A stretch of 64,000 nt of DNA from Glandiceps talaboti (lineage: Eukaryota > Hemichordata > Enteropneusta > Spengelidae): positions 1,222,001-1,286,000 of the forward strand of contig NC_135559.1 in the NCBI RefSeq assembly GCF_964340395.1, written 5' to 3'. Under the pieces are notes generated by a model, which saw only the letters and a list, made by a program, of their open reading frames with translations, had not been told where the DNA came from and did no database searches. The translations under genes and the position numbers were made by a program. How positions within the stretch are numbered: position 1 is the first letter of the stretch; each line of letters begins with the position of its first letter. Shown piece after piece: positions 24,146 through 34,628 of this stretch.

Positions 24146-25324
24146 ATGAAGATCTCAACTGGATTGCTGATCATTTTTATCTTGTCATTTTGTGTTGTGG
24201 TTGTAGACCGGGGATTGATTCATTTTTATGGAAACAGCCTGGTGAACTGGCCAATACGTCAACACACACAGTCCACCGCAATTCAGGATCTATGTCTATG
24301 TTGCAACCAGTCAACCTTTGAACAGACGAACACGACTGTATCTATCAAACAGCAAGATAACAAGACAAAACCCAAGCCGACAAACGGTGCAAATGTGCTA
24401 ATCATCGCAGGAGTGCGCACTGGGTCATCTTTTGCCGGAAACTTCTTTGCTAGTAATCCACAATTTTTTTATTTATTTGAGCCACTATGGAGCATCAGAC
24501 GCATATCATCAGGACCAAAGATGTCTGTTGACGGAGTGAACTTGCTTCGTAAATTTTACAAGTGTGATTTTGGTCCATATTCCGACAGTTGGAAAACGTA
24601 TTTCAATTGGGCACGTACAAGTTCTCCCTTAGCTACGAAAGAATGCCGACGAGTAGTACACCGAAATGCTGGAATTTGCTGTCGGAAAAAAACAAATAGA
24701 GTGGCGAAGATAGTTCGTATTTTGGACGTCAGGGATCTTATACCACTAATGGAAAATCCAGATTTAAACTTGAAAGTTATCAATGTTGTTCGTGATCCTA
24801 GATCAATGATGCCATCTTTGATGTCGGCATATTACTCACATTGGCGCGAGGGCAAAAATGAACGCAACATGGTACGAGACATTGACCATTTAGATGGACA
24901 CCTTACAGATAGCTTAAAGCAATACTGTGAGGTGATGCTACGAAATTACATTTTATTTAATTCAAACAATAAAGAAGCCTGGAAAGCCAACTTTCTGTTT
25001 TTACGCTTTGAAGATATCGCACTGAATCCTAAGAAATATGCCGATATCATGTACTCCCATGTTGGTATTGATGTAAGCAAAGACGTCTACAGGTGGATTG
25101 ATAGCAACACGAAGGTCGAGAAACATGAGCGTGGAGGTTACAGTACAAAGAAAAACTCCTCAAAAGTTGTTAATGACTGGCGAGACCATGTGACCTTTAA
25201 CCTTGTTGAGAAAATACAGAATTATACTATATGTGAACAATACATGCAACAATTGCATTATAGTTTCGTTTCCAATGTATCTACACTTAATGAGAAAACT
25301 CTTCCTTTATTGACACCACTTTAG
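24146..25324 (+). CDS. Carbohydrate sulfotransferase, copy B (identical to copy A)
   Basis: Same 392-aa product as copy A, with no amino-acid difference and, in the stretches compared by eye, no nucleotide difference, including about 1 kb of upstream sequence. The PAPS loops RTGSSF (91-96) and VRDPRS (215-220) are intact. The gene is either the product of a very recent tandem duplication or an assembly duplicate of copy A. Confidence 0.92.
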   Translation: MKISTGLLIIFILSFCVVVVDRGLIHFYGNSLVNWPIRQHTQSTAIQDLCLCCNQSTFEQTNTTVSIKQQDNKTKPKPTNGANVLIIAGVRTGSSFAGNFFASNPQFFYLFEPLWSIRRISSGPKMSVDGVNLLRKFYKCDFGPYSDSWKTYFNWARTSSPLATKECRRVVHRNAGICCRKKTNRVAKIVRILDVRDLIPLMENPDLNLKVINVVRDPRSMMPSLMSAYYSHWREGKNERNMVRDIDHLDGHLTDSLKQYCEVMLRNYILFNSNNKEAWKANFLFLRFEDIALNPKKYADIMYSHVGIDVSKDVYRWIDSNTKVEKHERGGYSTKKNSSKVVNDWRDHVTFNLVEKIQNYTICEQYMQQLHYSFVSNVSTLNEKTLPLLTPL

Positions 25325-26066
25325 TGGGGATAAAGTTGCCTTTAATTTAATATTAATATAAAGCCAAAAACCTCAATTAACCTTTCATTGTGTTATATTG
25401 TCTTAAATGTAGTCATGTTTAGGTGAAGTAAAAATGAATTTAATGACACCACTTACAATATTATATCTGTGTAACTACCATTTCTGTGAGAAGACTAATA
25501 CGGTTAGACTGCCATATGCCACTAATGCCACTAATGGCTGCCAATGCCGCCCCCCCCCCCCACTGTTAAATACTAACCTGTGCACGACTATTAAACTTAT
25601 GAAACTGATTTTTTTGTTAAATGTTGACTCTGACGATAAAGGTCACGATCAAGTATAAAGTTACTATAAGGAATATGATATCTGATATCATACGTCAAGA
25701 TATTTGAATATAACACAATAAGCAAGAAATAGCCTGATTTTGGTAAATGGCCCAGAAGGTCGTGGTCAAAGGCCAATGTCTTAAAAGCTTGCCAGTGCAT
25801 CGGATAATATGGGGGTAGCCGCTTGAATCTCTATTCAATACAGTTTTCGAGTTATGTATTAAATCTTTACTTTTCAATACAGATATGGCAGCCATTAGGT
25901 CAAATTTGCATATGTCGCAAAATAAAGTGACGTGCGTATGTCCCATGTGATTTGTCACCTTTGTGTAAGGTTTGAAAGAAATCGGATTTTGAGACACCAA
26001 GTGGATTGAAGTTTATCCTAACTACAGATCTCAGTGTTGGTAATACAAGAGATGTACTGCAGCAGA

Positions 26067-26490
26067 TATATAGCCAGGTGAGTGTTATAGATATGTATAT
26101 AGCCAGGTGAGTTTTATAGATCGATATATAACCAGGTGAGTTTTATAGATAGATATATAGCCAGGTGAGTTTTATAAACAGATATACAGCCAGGTGAGTT
26201 TTATAAACAGATATACAGCTAGGTGAGTTTTATAGATAGATATATAGCTTGGCAAGTTTTATAGATAGATATACATCCAGGTGAGTTTTTTAGATAGATA
26301 TATAGCTTGGCAAGTTTTATAGATAGTTATATAGCCAGGTGAGTTTTATAGATCTATATATAGCTTTGGGTGAGTTTTATAGATAGATATATAACCAGGT
26401 GAGTTTTATAGATAGATATACAGTTAGCTAGGTGAGTTTTATAGATAGATATACAGTTAGCTAGGTGAGTTTAATAAACATATACATTGT
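26067..26490. repeat. ~29-bp splice-donor minisatellite, unit C
   Basis: Same shortened array as in unit B. Confidence 0.9.
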
Positions 26491-26577
26491 ATACAGACAG
26501 GTGATTTTATTGACAGATTTTCAGTGCATGGCGCAGCCTCTTTAAATATAGATAATTGGCAGATCTAGCTTAGAGGC

Positions 26578-26748
26578 TAGTCTCGCTGCCAGACTTGTGA
26601 CTATCGTTCCTAATCTGTTAATGTATGCCGAGTGGCACAGCCGCGAGAAGAGAGGGACTTGTCCTGAGTCCCTGTCTTCTCGCGGCTACGCCGCTTGGCA
26701 TACATAAACAGATTAGGGACGATAGTCACGAGTCTGGCAGCGAGACTA
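26578..26748. mobile_element. 171-bp fold-back element, unit C
   Basis: Third copy of the palindrome, with the same arm variants as unit B. Confidence 0.85.
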
Positions 26749-27453
26749 CTTAGCATGCTTAGAGGCCTGCTTTATAGTGGGTTGAGGCATTATGGGTAAT
26801 TATAAGGAAATAAATGTGGTCCCTTAGGCTAAGCATACAGAAATACACTTAAATAATAATAAAGTCTGTGTGAGAGATTACATATGTCATACAGTATCTC
26901 ATTGACTTTTCTTCTATTTTCTCTTTCAGATCTTTGTAGAATTTGTTGTCAAGAATCCACTGTGTAGTCTAGGAGAACCAATCACCAGTGAACTTTTCAA
27001 AATAAAGTTGGATAACTTTGTTAGAGGACTTCCATATTTCCAGATTAGACCAACTTAAGTAAACAATGAGAAGAGAGTTCTGAACTGTAATAACCCTGCA
27101 CTAGCTGCAACTAAGAAATCTTTTGCCATAAAAAAAACAAAAATATATTTACTAAATGTTTACTTTATGTTCAATTATGTATCTAAAGATATTGACCTTT
27201 TAATAATAGTAGTCAATATTATCCATAGGTAGTATAGTAATATAGAACAGGTTTTAGTTCTTGTGTGCTTGATTTTTCAATCCAGCGCTGTTAGTTTTCA
27301 CTTGCATCAATACCTATATATGGTAGTGCCCATTAAATATTCAATATCAAGACACAAGTTAATCATTAAATTCAAAGCAAGCACCACATGTTATATTTAC
27401 AGCATGTCTTGTGAATGATTATATCTTGTATGGAAATTCACCACATTGTTTAC

Positions 27454-27808
27454 GGAGATGCTGATTTTAGGATCTGTTGATGGAGGTGCTGATTTTAGGA
27501 TCTGTTGATGGAGGTGCTGAGTTTAAGATCTGTTGATGGAGGTGCTGATTTTAGGATCTGTTGATGGAGATGCTGAGTATAGGATCTGTTGAAGGAGGTG
27601 CTGAGTTTAGGATCTGTTGATGGAGGTGCTGAGCTTAGGATCTGTTGATGGAGGTGCTGGGTTTAGGATCTGTTGATGGAGATACTGAGTGTAGGATCTG
27701 TTGATAGAGATGCTGAGGGTAGGATCTGTTGATGGAGGTGCTGGGTTTAGGATCTGTTGATGGAGGTGCTGAGTTTAGGATCTGTTGATGGAGTTGCTGA
27801 GTTTAGGA
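27454..27808. repeat. 28-bp minisatellite, unit C
   Basis: About 13 units, roughly half the number in A and B and with a different variant order. The ATT tract that follows it in A/B is absent here. Confidence 0.92.
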
Positions 27809-27980
27809 TCTATCCCATAAAATACAAAGTCATTGTCACAAGTCTACTACACACACAAGTTTACCAACAAATATTTCAATACATCTCATGGTGTACAATA
27901 TTATGAGTAAGTCATCTTATCAAACAAGAGTTTCAGAAATGATCCAGTTGCAGCTAGTGTATCTTTAAGAGTACAGTTTG

Positions 27981-29430
27981 ATTTCCTACTCACTGCAGAG
28001 AGAGTTCCATTCATTGGATCACAAAGTATACATATGCCGATTTCCTACTCACTGCAGAGAGAGTTCCATTCATTGGCTCACAAAGTGTACAAATGCAGAT
28101 TTCGTACTCACTGCAGAGAGAGTTCCATTCATTGGCTCACAAAGTATACATATGCAGATTTCCCACTCACTGCAGAGAGAGTTCCATTCATTGTCTCACA
28201 AAGTGTACATATGCAGATTTCCCACTCACTGCAGAGAGTTCCATTCATTGGCTAACAAAGTATACATATGTAGATTTCCCACTCACTGCAGAGAGTTCCA
28301 TTCATTGGATCACAAAGTGTACATATGCAGATTTCCCACTCACTGCAGAGAGTTTCATTCATTGGATCACAAAGTATACATATGCAGATTTCCCACTCAC
28401 TGCATAGAGTTCCATTCATTGGCTCACAAAGTGTACATATGCAGATTTCCCACTCACTGCAGAGAGTTCCATTCATTGGATCACAAAGTATACATATGTA
28501 GATTTCCCACTCACTGCAGAGAGTTCCATTCATTGGATCACAAAGTGTACATATGCAGATTTCCCACTCACTGCAGAGAGTTTCATTCATTGGCTAACAA
28601 AGTATACATATGCAGATTTCCCAATAACTGCATAGAGTTAAATTCATTGGCTCACAAAGTGTACATATGCAGATTTCCCACTCACTGCAGAGAGTTCCAT
28701 TCATTGGATCACAAAGTATACATATGCAGATTTCCCACTCACTGCAGAGAGAGTTCCATTCATTGGCTCACAAAGTATACATATGCAGATTTCCTACTCA
28801 CTGCAGAGAGTTCCATTCATTGGCTAACAAAGTATACATATGCAGATTTCCCACTCACTGCAGAAAGTTCCATTCATTAGCTCACAAAGTGTACATATGC
28901 AGATTTCCCACTCACTGCAGAGAGAGTTCCATTCATTGGCTCACAAAGTATACATTATTGATTTCCTACTCACTGCAGAGAGAGTTCCATTTATTGGCTC
29001 ACAAAGTATACATATGCAGATTTCCCACTCACTGCAGAGAGAGTTCCATTCATTGGTTCACAAAGTATACATATGCAGATTTCCCACTCACTGCTTAGAG
29101 TTCCATTCATTGGCTCACAAATTGTACATATGCAGATTTCCCACTCACTGCAGAGAGTTCCATTCATTGGATCACAAAGTATACATATGCAGATTTCCCA
29201 CTCACTGCAGAGAGAGTTCCATTCATTGGCTCACAGAGTATACATTATTGATTTCCCACTCACTGCAGAGAGTTCCATTCATTGGCTCACAAAGTATACA
29301 TTATTGATTTCCCACTCACTGCAGAGAGTTCCATTCATTGTCTCACTAAGTATACATATGCAGATTTCCCACTAACTGCAGAGAGTTCCATTCATTGCCT
29401 CACAAAGACGTCAAAGTATACATATGCAGA
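27981..29430. repeat. 57-59-bp minisatellite, unit C (about 25 units)
   Basis: Same unit as in A and B, expanded about fivefold. Some units carry the variant CATTATTGATTTC. The long open frames, including a 300-codon one, come from a stop-free repeat and are not credible proteins. Confidence 0.93.
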
Positions 29431-30059
29431 GTTCACATTTATCAGATTGTACTACTGGGTATCTTTCTGAACTTACCAAGATAAAACAATGAAGATTAAC
29501 TTGCATGTTGTGTCTATCATATCACTGCTAAAGTTTGCATAGGTTACCATACAGTGTGCATGTACTTGATGGAGAACCCTGTTAAATACCAAAGGAATAT
29601 AGGTTGATTTTACTTACTTATCATCCACAGCAAAAACATTGGATATTGGCTCTGATATATATAATATATAATTTTCCTCTTTCTCCCCAAGTGCAGCAAC
29701 CAAACTCATTAATTTCTGTATTTTCAATATATGTGATATATCAATAAAGTATGTGTTATAAAGTACCTCCCCTCTGACTTTTTTTTTTGTGGTTTGTGGA
29801 TTTTTTTGAAATACTTGAAATTTTCTTTCTTAATTACATGGTTGCATCAACTAGAGTCAGTGATCACTAACCTGAAACAGGGTGTACCTTTGTGTGGACA
29901 GTTTTATTTGTGTATTTTGACCCAACGACATTAATCTCATCTTTGGTTTCAAATTCGTCATTTATAAACTAGTCAATTATCAGACATGCGTGTTTTAATA
30001 CGAATGAGGTATTATTTACACCGTGACTCAGACTACATGTAACAGAGCAAATTTAAAAC

Positions 30060-31238
30060 ATGAAGATCTCAACTGGATTGCTGATCATTTTTATCTTGTC
30101 ATTTTGTGTTGTGGTTGTAGACCGGGGATTGGTTCATTTTTATGGAAACAGCCTGGTGAACTGGCCAATACGTCAACACACACAGTCCACCGCAATTCAG
30201 GATCTATGTCTATGTTGCAACCAGTCAACCTTTGAACAGACAAACACGACTGTATCTATCAAACAGCAAGATAACAAGACAAAACCCAAGCCGACAAACG
30301 GTGCAAATGTGCTAATCATCGCAGGAGTGCGCACTGGGTCATCTTTTGCCGGTAAATTCTTTGCTACTAATCCACAATTTTTTTATTTATTTGAGCCACT
30401 ATGGAGCATCAGACGCATATCATCAGGACCAAAGATGTCTGTTGACGGAGTGAACTTGCTTCGTAAATTTTACAAGTGTGATTTTGGTCCATATTCCGAC
30501 AGTTGGAAAACGTATTTCAATTGGGCACGTACAAGTTCTCCCTTAGCTACGAAAGAATGCCGACGAGTAGTACACCGAAATGCTGGAATTTGCTGTCGGA
30601 AAAAAACAAATAGAGTGGCGAAGATAGTTCGTATTTTGGACGTCAGGGATCTTATACCACTAATGGAAAATCCAGATTTAAACTTGAAAGTTATCAATGT
30701 TGTTCGTGATCCTAGATCAATGATGCCATCGTTGATGTCGGCATATTACTCACATTGGCGCGAGGGCAAAAATGAACGCAACATGGTACGAGACATTGAC
30801 CATTTAGATGGACACCTTACAGATAGCTTAAAGCAATACTGTGAGGTGATGCTACGAAATTACATTTTATTTAATTCAAACAATAAAGAAGCCTGGAAAG
30901 CCAACTTTCTGTTTTTACGCTTTGAAGATATCGCACTGAATCCTAAGAAATATGCCGATATCATGTACTCCCATGTTGGTATTGATGTAAGCAAAGACGT
31001 CTACAGGTGGATTGATAGCAACACGAAGGTCGAGAAACATGAGCGTGGAGGTTACAGTACAAAGAAAAACTCCTCAAAAGTTGTAAATGACTGGCGAGAC
31101 TATGTGACCTTTAACCTTGTTGAGAAAATACAGAATTATACTATATGTGAACAATACATGCAACAATTGCATTATAGTTTCGTTTCCAATGTATCTACAC
31201 TTAAAGAGAAAACTCTTCCTTTATTGACACCACTTTAG
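30060..31238 (+). CDS. Carbohydrate sulfotransferase, copy C
   Basis: Intronless, 392 aa, with the same architecture as copies A and B: signal anchor, stem, RTGSSF loop at 91-96 and VRDPRS loop at 215-220. Five residues differ from A/B: I25V, N99K and S103T next to the PAPS loop, a His-to-Tyr change in the WRDHVTF segment and an Asn-to-Lys change near the C-terminus. N99K lies just past the sulfate-binding loop and could tune activity. The 3' flank is unique and has AATAAA at 31435-31440. Confidence 0.93.
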   Translation: MKISTGLLIIFILSFCVVVVDRGLVHFYGNSLVNWPIRQHTQSTAIQDLCLCCNQSTFEQTNTTVSIKQQDNKTKPKPTNGANVLIIAGVRTGSSFAGKFFATNPQFFYLFEPLWSIRRISSGPKMSVDGVNLLRKFYKCDFGPYSDSWKTYFNWARTSSPLATKECRRVVHRNAGICCRKKTNRVAKIVRILDVRDLIPLMENPDLNLKVINVVRDPRSMMPSLMSAYYSHWREGKNERNMVRDIDHLDGHLTDSLKQYCEVMLRNYILFNSNNKEAWKANFLFLRFEDIALNPKKYADIMYSHVGIDVSKDVYRWIDSNTKVEKHERGGYSTKKNSSKVVNDWRDYVTFNLVEKIQNYTICEQYMQQLHYSFVSNVSTLKEKTLPLLTPL

Positions 31239-31349
31239 TGGGGATAAACTTGCCTTTAATTTAATATTAATATAAAGCCAAAAACCTCAATTAACCTTTC
31301 ATTGTGTTATATTGTCTTAAATGTAGTCATGTTTAGGTGAAGTAAAAAT

Positions 31350-32300
31350 TAATTAAATACAACTTCTATAAAACATATCTCCAGTTATCATTTTAGTAAC
31401 TTTGTCATTGTATCCAACCCTCAATTTGTAATGAAATAAAGTACATTTACAAACGTAGTGAAAAGATGTTAAAAAAATTAGTTGGTCATGAATATACGGG
31501 TAGATTTATGACCTGCTGCTCTTTGCAAAATATAATGTATTTAATAATGCATGAGAGAATTTTTGTTCCGTCTTTTATCCTCATAATCATTTCCAAAACG
31601 GAAATTGAACTCGGCTTGAAATTAATTTAATAACTTTGATCGGGAAATAGCTTTTCTATGTTCTAAGAATAATTCAGTTCTTAAGTAGTGGTAGATGCAG
31701 TTTACGATAAACGGCGTACGAGATGACATTTGGAGTAAACCTGGAACGAAGGTTTTATTTCGTGATAGGCCCGAGTTCGGTCACAGCTTCCACATGCAAG
31801 ACCAAGTGTGGAATTCGATTTGAAAACAGTTGACACCTTGGTCTTTAGACCATTCAATTCTCCATAGTAAATGATCGTCCCGACATAGAAATAGGCCATG
31901 CGTAATTATAAGCGTCCTGGAACATGAAAAAAGACGCTGCAACTTGTAGATATTCGAGAGAGTATATATATTGTCTTTGCACCTATGTCACCTATATTAA
32001 TTGCAATAAAAGATGTCTATTTCTTCAACTAGGTGTTTGGCGATGGCGCGAACCGCGTCATGTCTGAACTCCAGTGATCTCACTTGAAGTACTTTATTAT
32101 GACAAATTCAAACACAATAATTACACACTCATGACAAATGTTTGATTATGGCTAATTATATGTGTATGTGAAAATGACTAACGATCACTTTAATCAATTA
32201 TATTAAAAATATCATGACTTCATCATTTCTGTTCAGGAAGTGTCAGTGCATTTATTGACTAATAACATGGAAAATGGTTTTTAAGCAATACATGTTTAAA
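31350..32300. other. Intergenic, downstream of sulfotransferase C
   Basis: Single-copy AT-rich sequence. After the poly(A) signal near 31435 I see no gene, and the short frames have no recognisable domain. Confidence 0.5.
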
Positions 32301-32304
32301 TAAT

Positions 32305-32400
32305 CTTTGTCAGGCCTAAAAAAATAAAATGTTTGGTTCCGGTTACCCGACCTCGCCTAGTTTTCCACGTCTGGCAAGAAATAGTGGATGCGGAAACTGA
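32305..32400 (+). repeat. Dispersed repeat family, copy 1
   Basis: AGGCCTAAAAAAATAAAATG followed by GTTTGGTTCCGGTTACCCGA and CCTAGTTTTCC. The same order of motifs recurs on the minus strand at about 49800-49872 and 51019-51098, with a weaker trace near 49529-49570. Mobile family unknown. Confidence 0.6.
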
Positions 32401-32933
32401 CATCGACTTAAAAAGACAATATCAATCTGTTCTTCCAGTCTTTAATGGCTGTACATCTGATGAGAAGAAATCAATAACACAGAGAACATGGAAAACAAAG
32501 GAAAACTTAACTACCTGAACTAGACACTCACATAAGAAATGATATATATATAAATTAAGTGTAATTTGTTTTGTTAATTAAAGCATCATGTAAATAGGTT
32601 TTAAAAGAGAGGTTCCATCAAGAAGATATTTCGGTTGTTTCCCTCCTGCTTGAGTGTTTACGTTCTCACTATTGGGCTGTGTTTTGTTTTGGTTTTTTGG
32701 GGGGAAATAAAAGTACAAGTACAAATGTTTACAATAAAGTGACAGTGATCCTTTCTTCTTTTTTCTACTTTCGTGATTTCAATTATCTTTTCTGATTGAC
32801 TGATTTCAATTATCTTTTCTGATTGATTGATTTCAAATATATGTCGTAATGTATGCTTGAAATTATCATTTTTAAGAAGCGCTGTTAAAGAGAACTCAGT
32901 TGTTCACGTATTTGTTCGACGTGTACTATTTCG

Positions 32934-33893
32934 TTTACTGAGGGGAGCGGGTTATTTGTAGTTTCTCTCGGATGATGTATTCTGGCAATTTCTGGGATAT
33001 AGAGTGCAGTCACTTTCCTGTGATATTTAGATTGTGATACGGCCGAGAGGTCTACTTTATACCGCCATCTGTACATAGGTTTTCGAGTGTACATTTACTG
33101 AGGGGAGCGGGCTATTTGTAGTTTCTCTCGGATGATGTATTCTGGCAATTTCTGGGATATAGAGTGCAGTCACTTTCCTGTGATATTTAGATTGTGATAC
33201 GGCCGAGAGGTCTACTTTATACCGCCATCTGTACATAGGTTTTCGAGTGTACATTTACTGAGGGGAGCGGGCTATTTGTAGTTTCTCTCGGATGATGTAT
33301 TCTGGCAATTTCTGTGATATAGAGTGCAGTCACTTTCCTGTGATATTTAGATTGTGATACGGCCGAGAGGTCTACTTTATACCGCCATCTGTACATAGGT
33401 TTTCGAGTGTACATTTACTGAGGGGAGCGGGCTATTTGTAGTTTCTCTCGGATGATGTATTCTGGCAATTTCTGTGATATAGAGTGCAGTCACTTTCCTG
33501 TGATATTTAGATTGTGATACGGCCGAGAGGTCTACTTTATACCGCCATCTGTACATAGGTTTTCGAGTGTACATTTACTGAGGGGAGCGGGCTATTTGTA
33601 GTTTCTCTCGGATGATGTATTCTGGCAATTTCTGTGATATAGAGTGCAGTCACTTTCCTGTGATATTTAGATTGTGATACGGCCGAGAGGTCTACTTTAT
33701 ACCGCCATCTGTACATAGGTTTTCGAGTGTACATTTACTGAGGGGAGCGGGCTATTTGTAGTTTCTCTCGGATGATGTATTCTGGCAATTTCTGGGATAT
33801 AGAGTGCAGTCACTTTCCTGTGATATTTAGATTGTGATACGGCCGAGAGGTCTACTTTATACCGCCATCTGTACATAGGTTTTCGAGTGTACA
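32934..33893. repeat. 160-bp satellite, six tandem units
   Basis: Six units of exactly 160 bp, nearly identical, beginning TTTACTGAGGGGAGCGGG and ending TTTTCGAGTGTACA. Units 1, 2 and 6 read TCTGGGATATAG; units 3-5 read TCTGTGATATAG. A minus-strand frame of about 65 codons spans each unit, but 160 is not a multiple of three, so I do not call it coding. Confidence 0.95.
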
Positions 33894-34416
33894 TTACTCC
33901 CACCAATACTACATATCACTATTGGAATGTACAGCATTGGAGCATGTCAAGAAAAGGCGGTTTGTATCTCAGTATATTTCAATTTGTTTAGCAATCATCC
34001 ACTAGCAATGGATGGATGGATATTCATAGAAGTCAAATCGATTAACTAACATTACATCTCGGAATCATTCTGCTAAATGTTACTATGGTTGTTGGGAGTA
34101 CTGATAGACTATCGACACTGACAACAAACGGAGTGATGGATGGACGGACGTATAAAAAATAGAGACTAGACGGGTGGTCACTATAACTTGTCAAATATTC
34201 CCATACGGAAAATCTATACGTGTTATAAGGACTAAACAAATCATGCGTGCCAGCCTTATCCTGTCATTTCACCTAGGTATAGGCAGGAGGACGAATCTCT
34301 TTAAATATACTGAGGAATAGAATCGTTGCGATGATTTGTCTGTGTGTCCTTTAGTATTAATAATCAGATCATTTACATTTTTATCAAATATTTATAACCC
34401 CAGCTATAGGAACAAG

Positions 34417-34450
<34 letters not shown>

Positions 34451-34628
34451 ACATATGCAGACAGCTACACACACACATACACACATATGCAGACAGCTAC
34501 ACACAGACATACACAGACACAAGGGCATACAAAGAGACAGATGCACACTTATATTTTCTATAATGTTAATTGATCAGGTTTAAATATCATTGACATCAGG
34601 AATATAGTAACTGAATAGAAAGGGAAAC
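33894..34628. other. Upstream region of the lectin gene
   Basis: No gene seen. Contains a (CA)n tract at about 34419-34444 followed by diverged CACACATATGCAGACAGCTA repeats to about 34530. The promoter of the lectin gene is presumably near 34560-34628, but I found no clear TATA box. Confidence 0.4.

Larger units (their letters stand above)
20716..25990 (+). repeat. Segmental tandem duplication, unit B (A/C hybrid)
   Basis: Middle unit. Its left part (exon 3 fragment, shortened donor array, fold-back element, intron end) matches unit C. Its right part (exon 4 onward, both arrays, sulfotransferase, tail) matches unit A. The switch lies in the stretch shared by all three, around exon 4 (equivalent to 16350-16523 of A). 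Confidence 0.9.
25991..27058 (+). pseudogene. TRAPPC1: 5'-truncated TRAPPC1 fragment, unit C
   Basis: Partial exon 3 (25991-26077) and full exon 4 (26930-27058), in frame with intact donor, acceptor and stop, like the unit B fragment. No start exons. Sequence after the stop has diverged from A and B (GAGAAGAGAG for GAGAGGAGAT). Confidence 0.92.
25991..31349 (+). repeat. Segmental tandem duplication, unit C
   Basis: Third unit. Homology to A/B starts at the same exon 3 base and ends about 110 bp after the sulfotransferase stop. There the sequence leaves the A/B tail (20162-20715 in A has no counterpart here). The arrays have different copy numbers: 28-bp array about 13 units, 57-bp array about 25 units. 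Confidence 0.92.

Noticed and set aside
27978-29470. Long open frames of repeated EFHSLAHKVYICRFPTHC-like peptides
   Set aside because: All frames on both strands are open because the 57-59-bp minisatellite has no stops in most phases. There is no start context, domain or conserved frame across units of unequal length.
32333-32518. 61-codon frame near 32.4 kb
   Set aside because: Starts inside a dispersed repeat and shows no domain or splice context.
32934-33893. 5S rRNA cluster
   Set aside because: Unit length is suggestive, but the sequence has no 5S-like internal control boxes or recognisable 5S sequence.
32885-33906. Six ~65-codon frames in the 160-bp satellite
   Set aside because: The unit is not a multiple of three, so each frame stops in the next unit. 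No domain, and identity between units is no greater in the frame than outside it.
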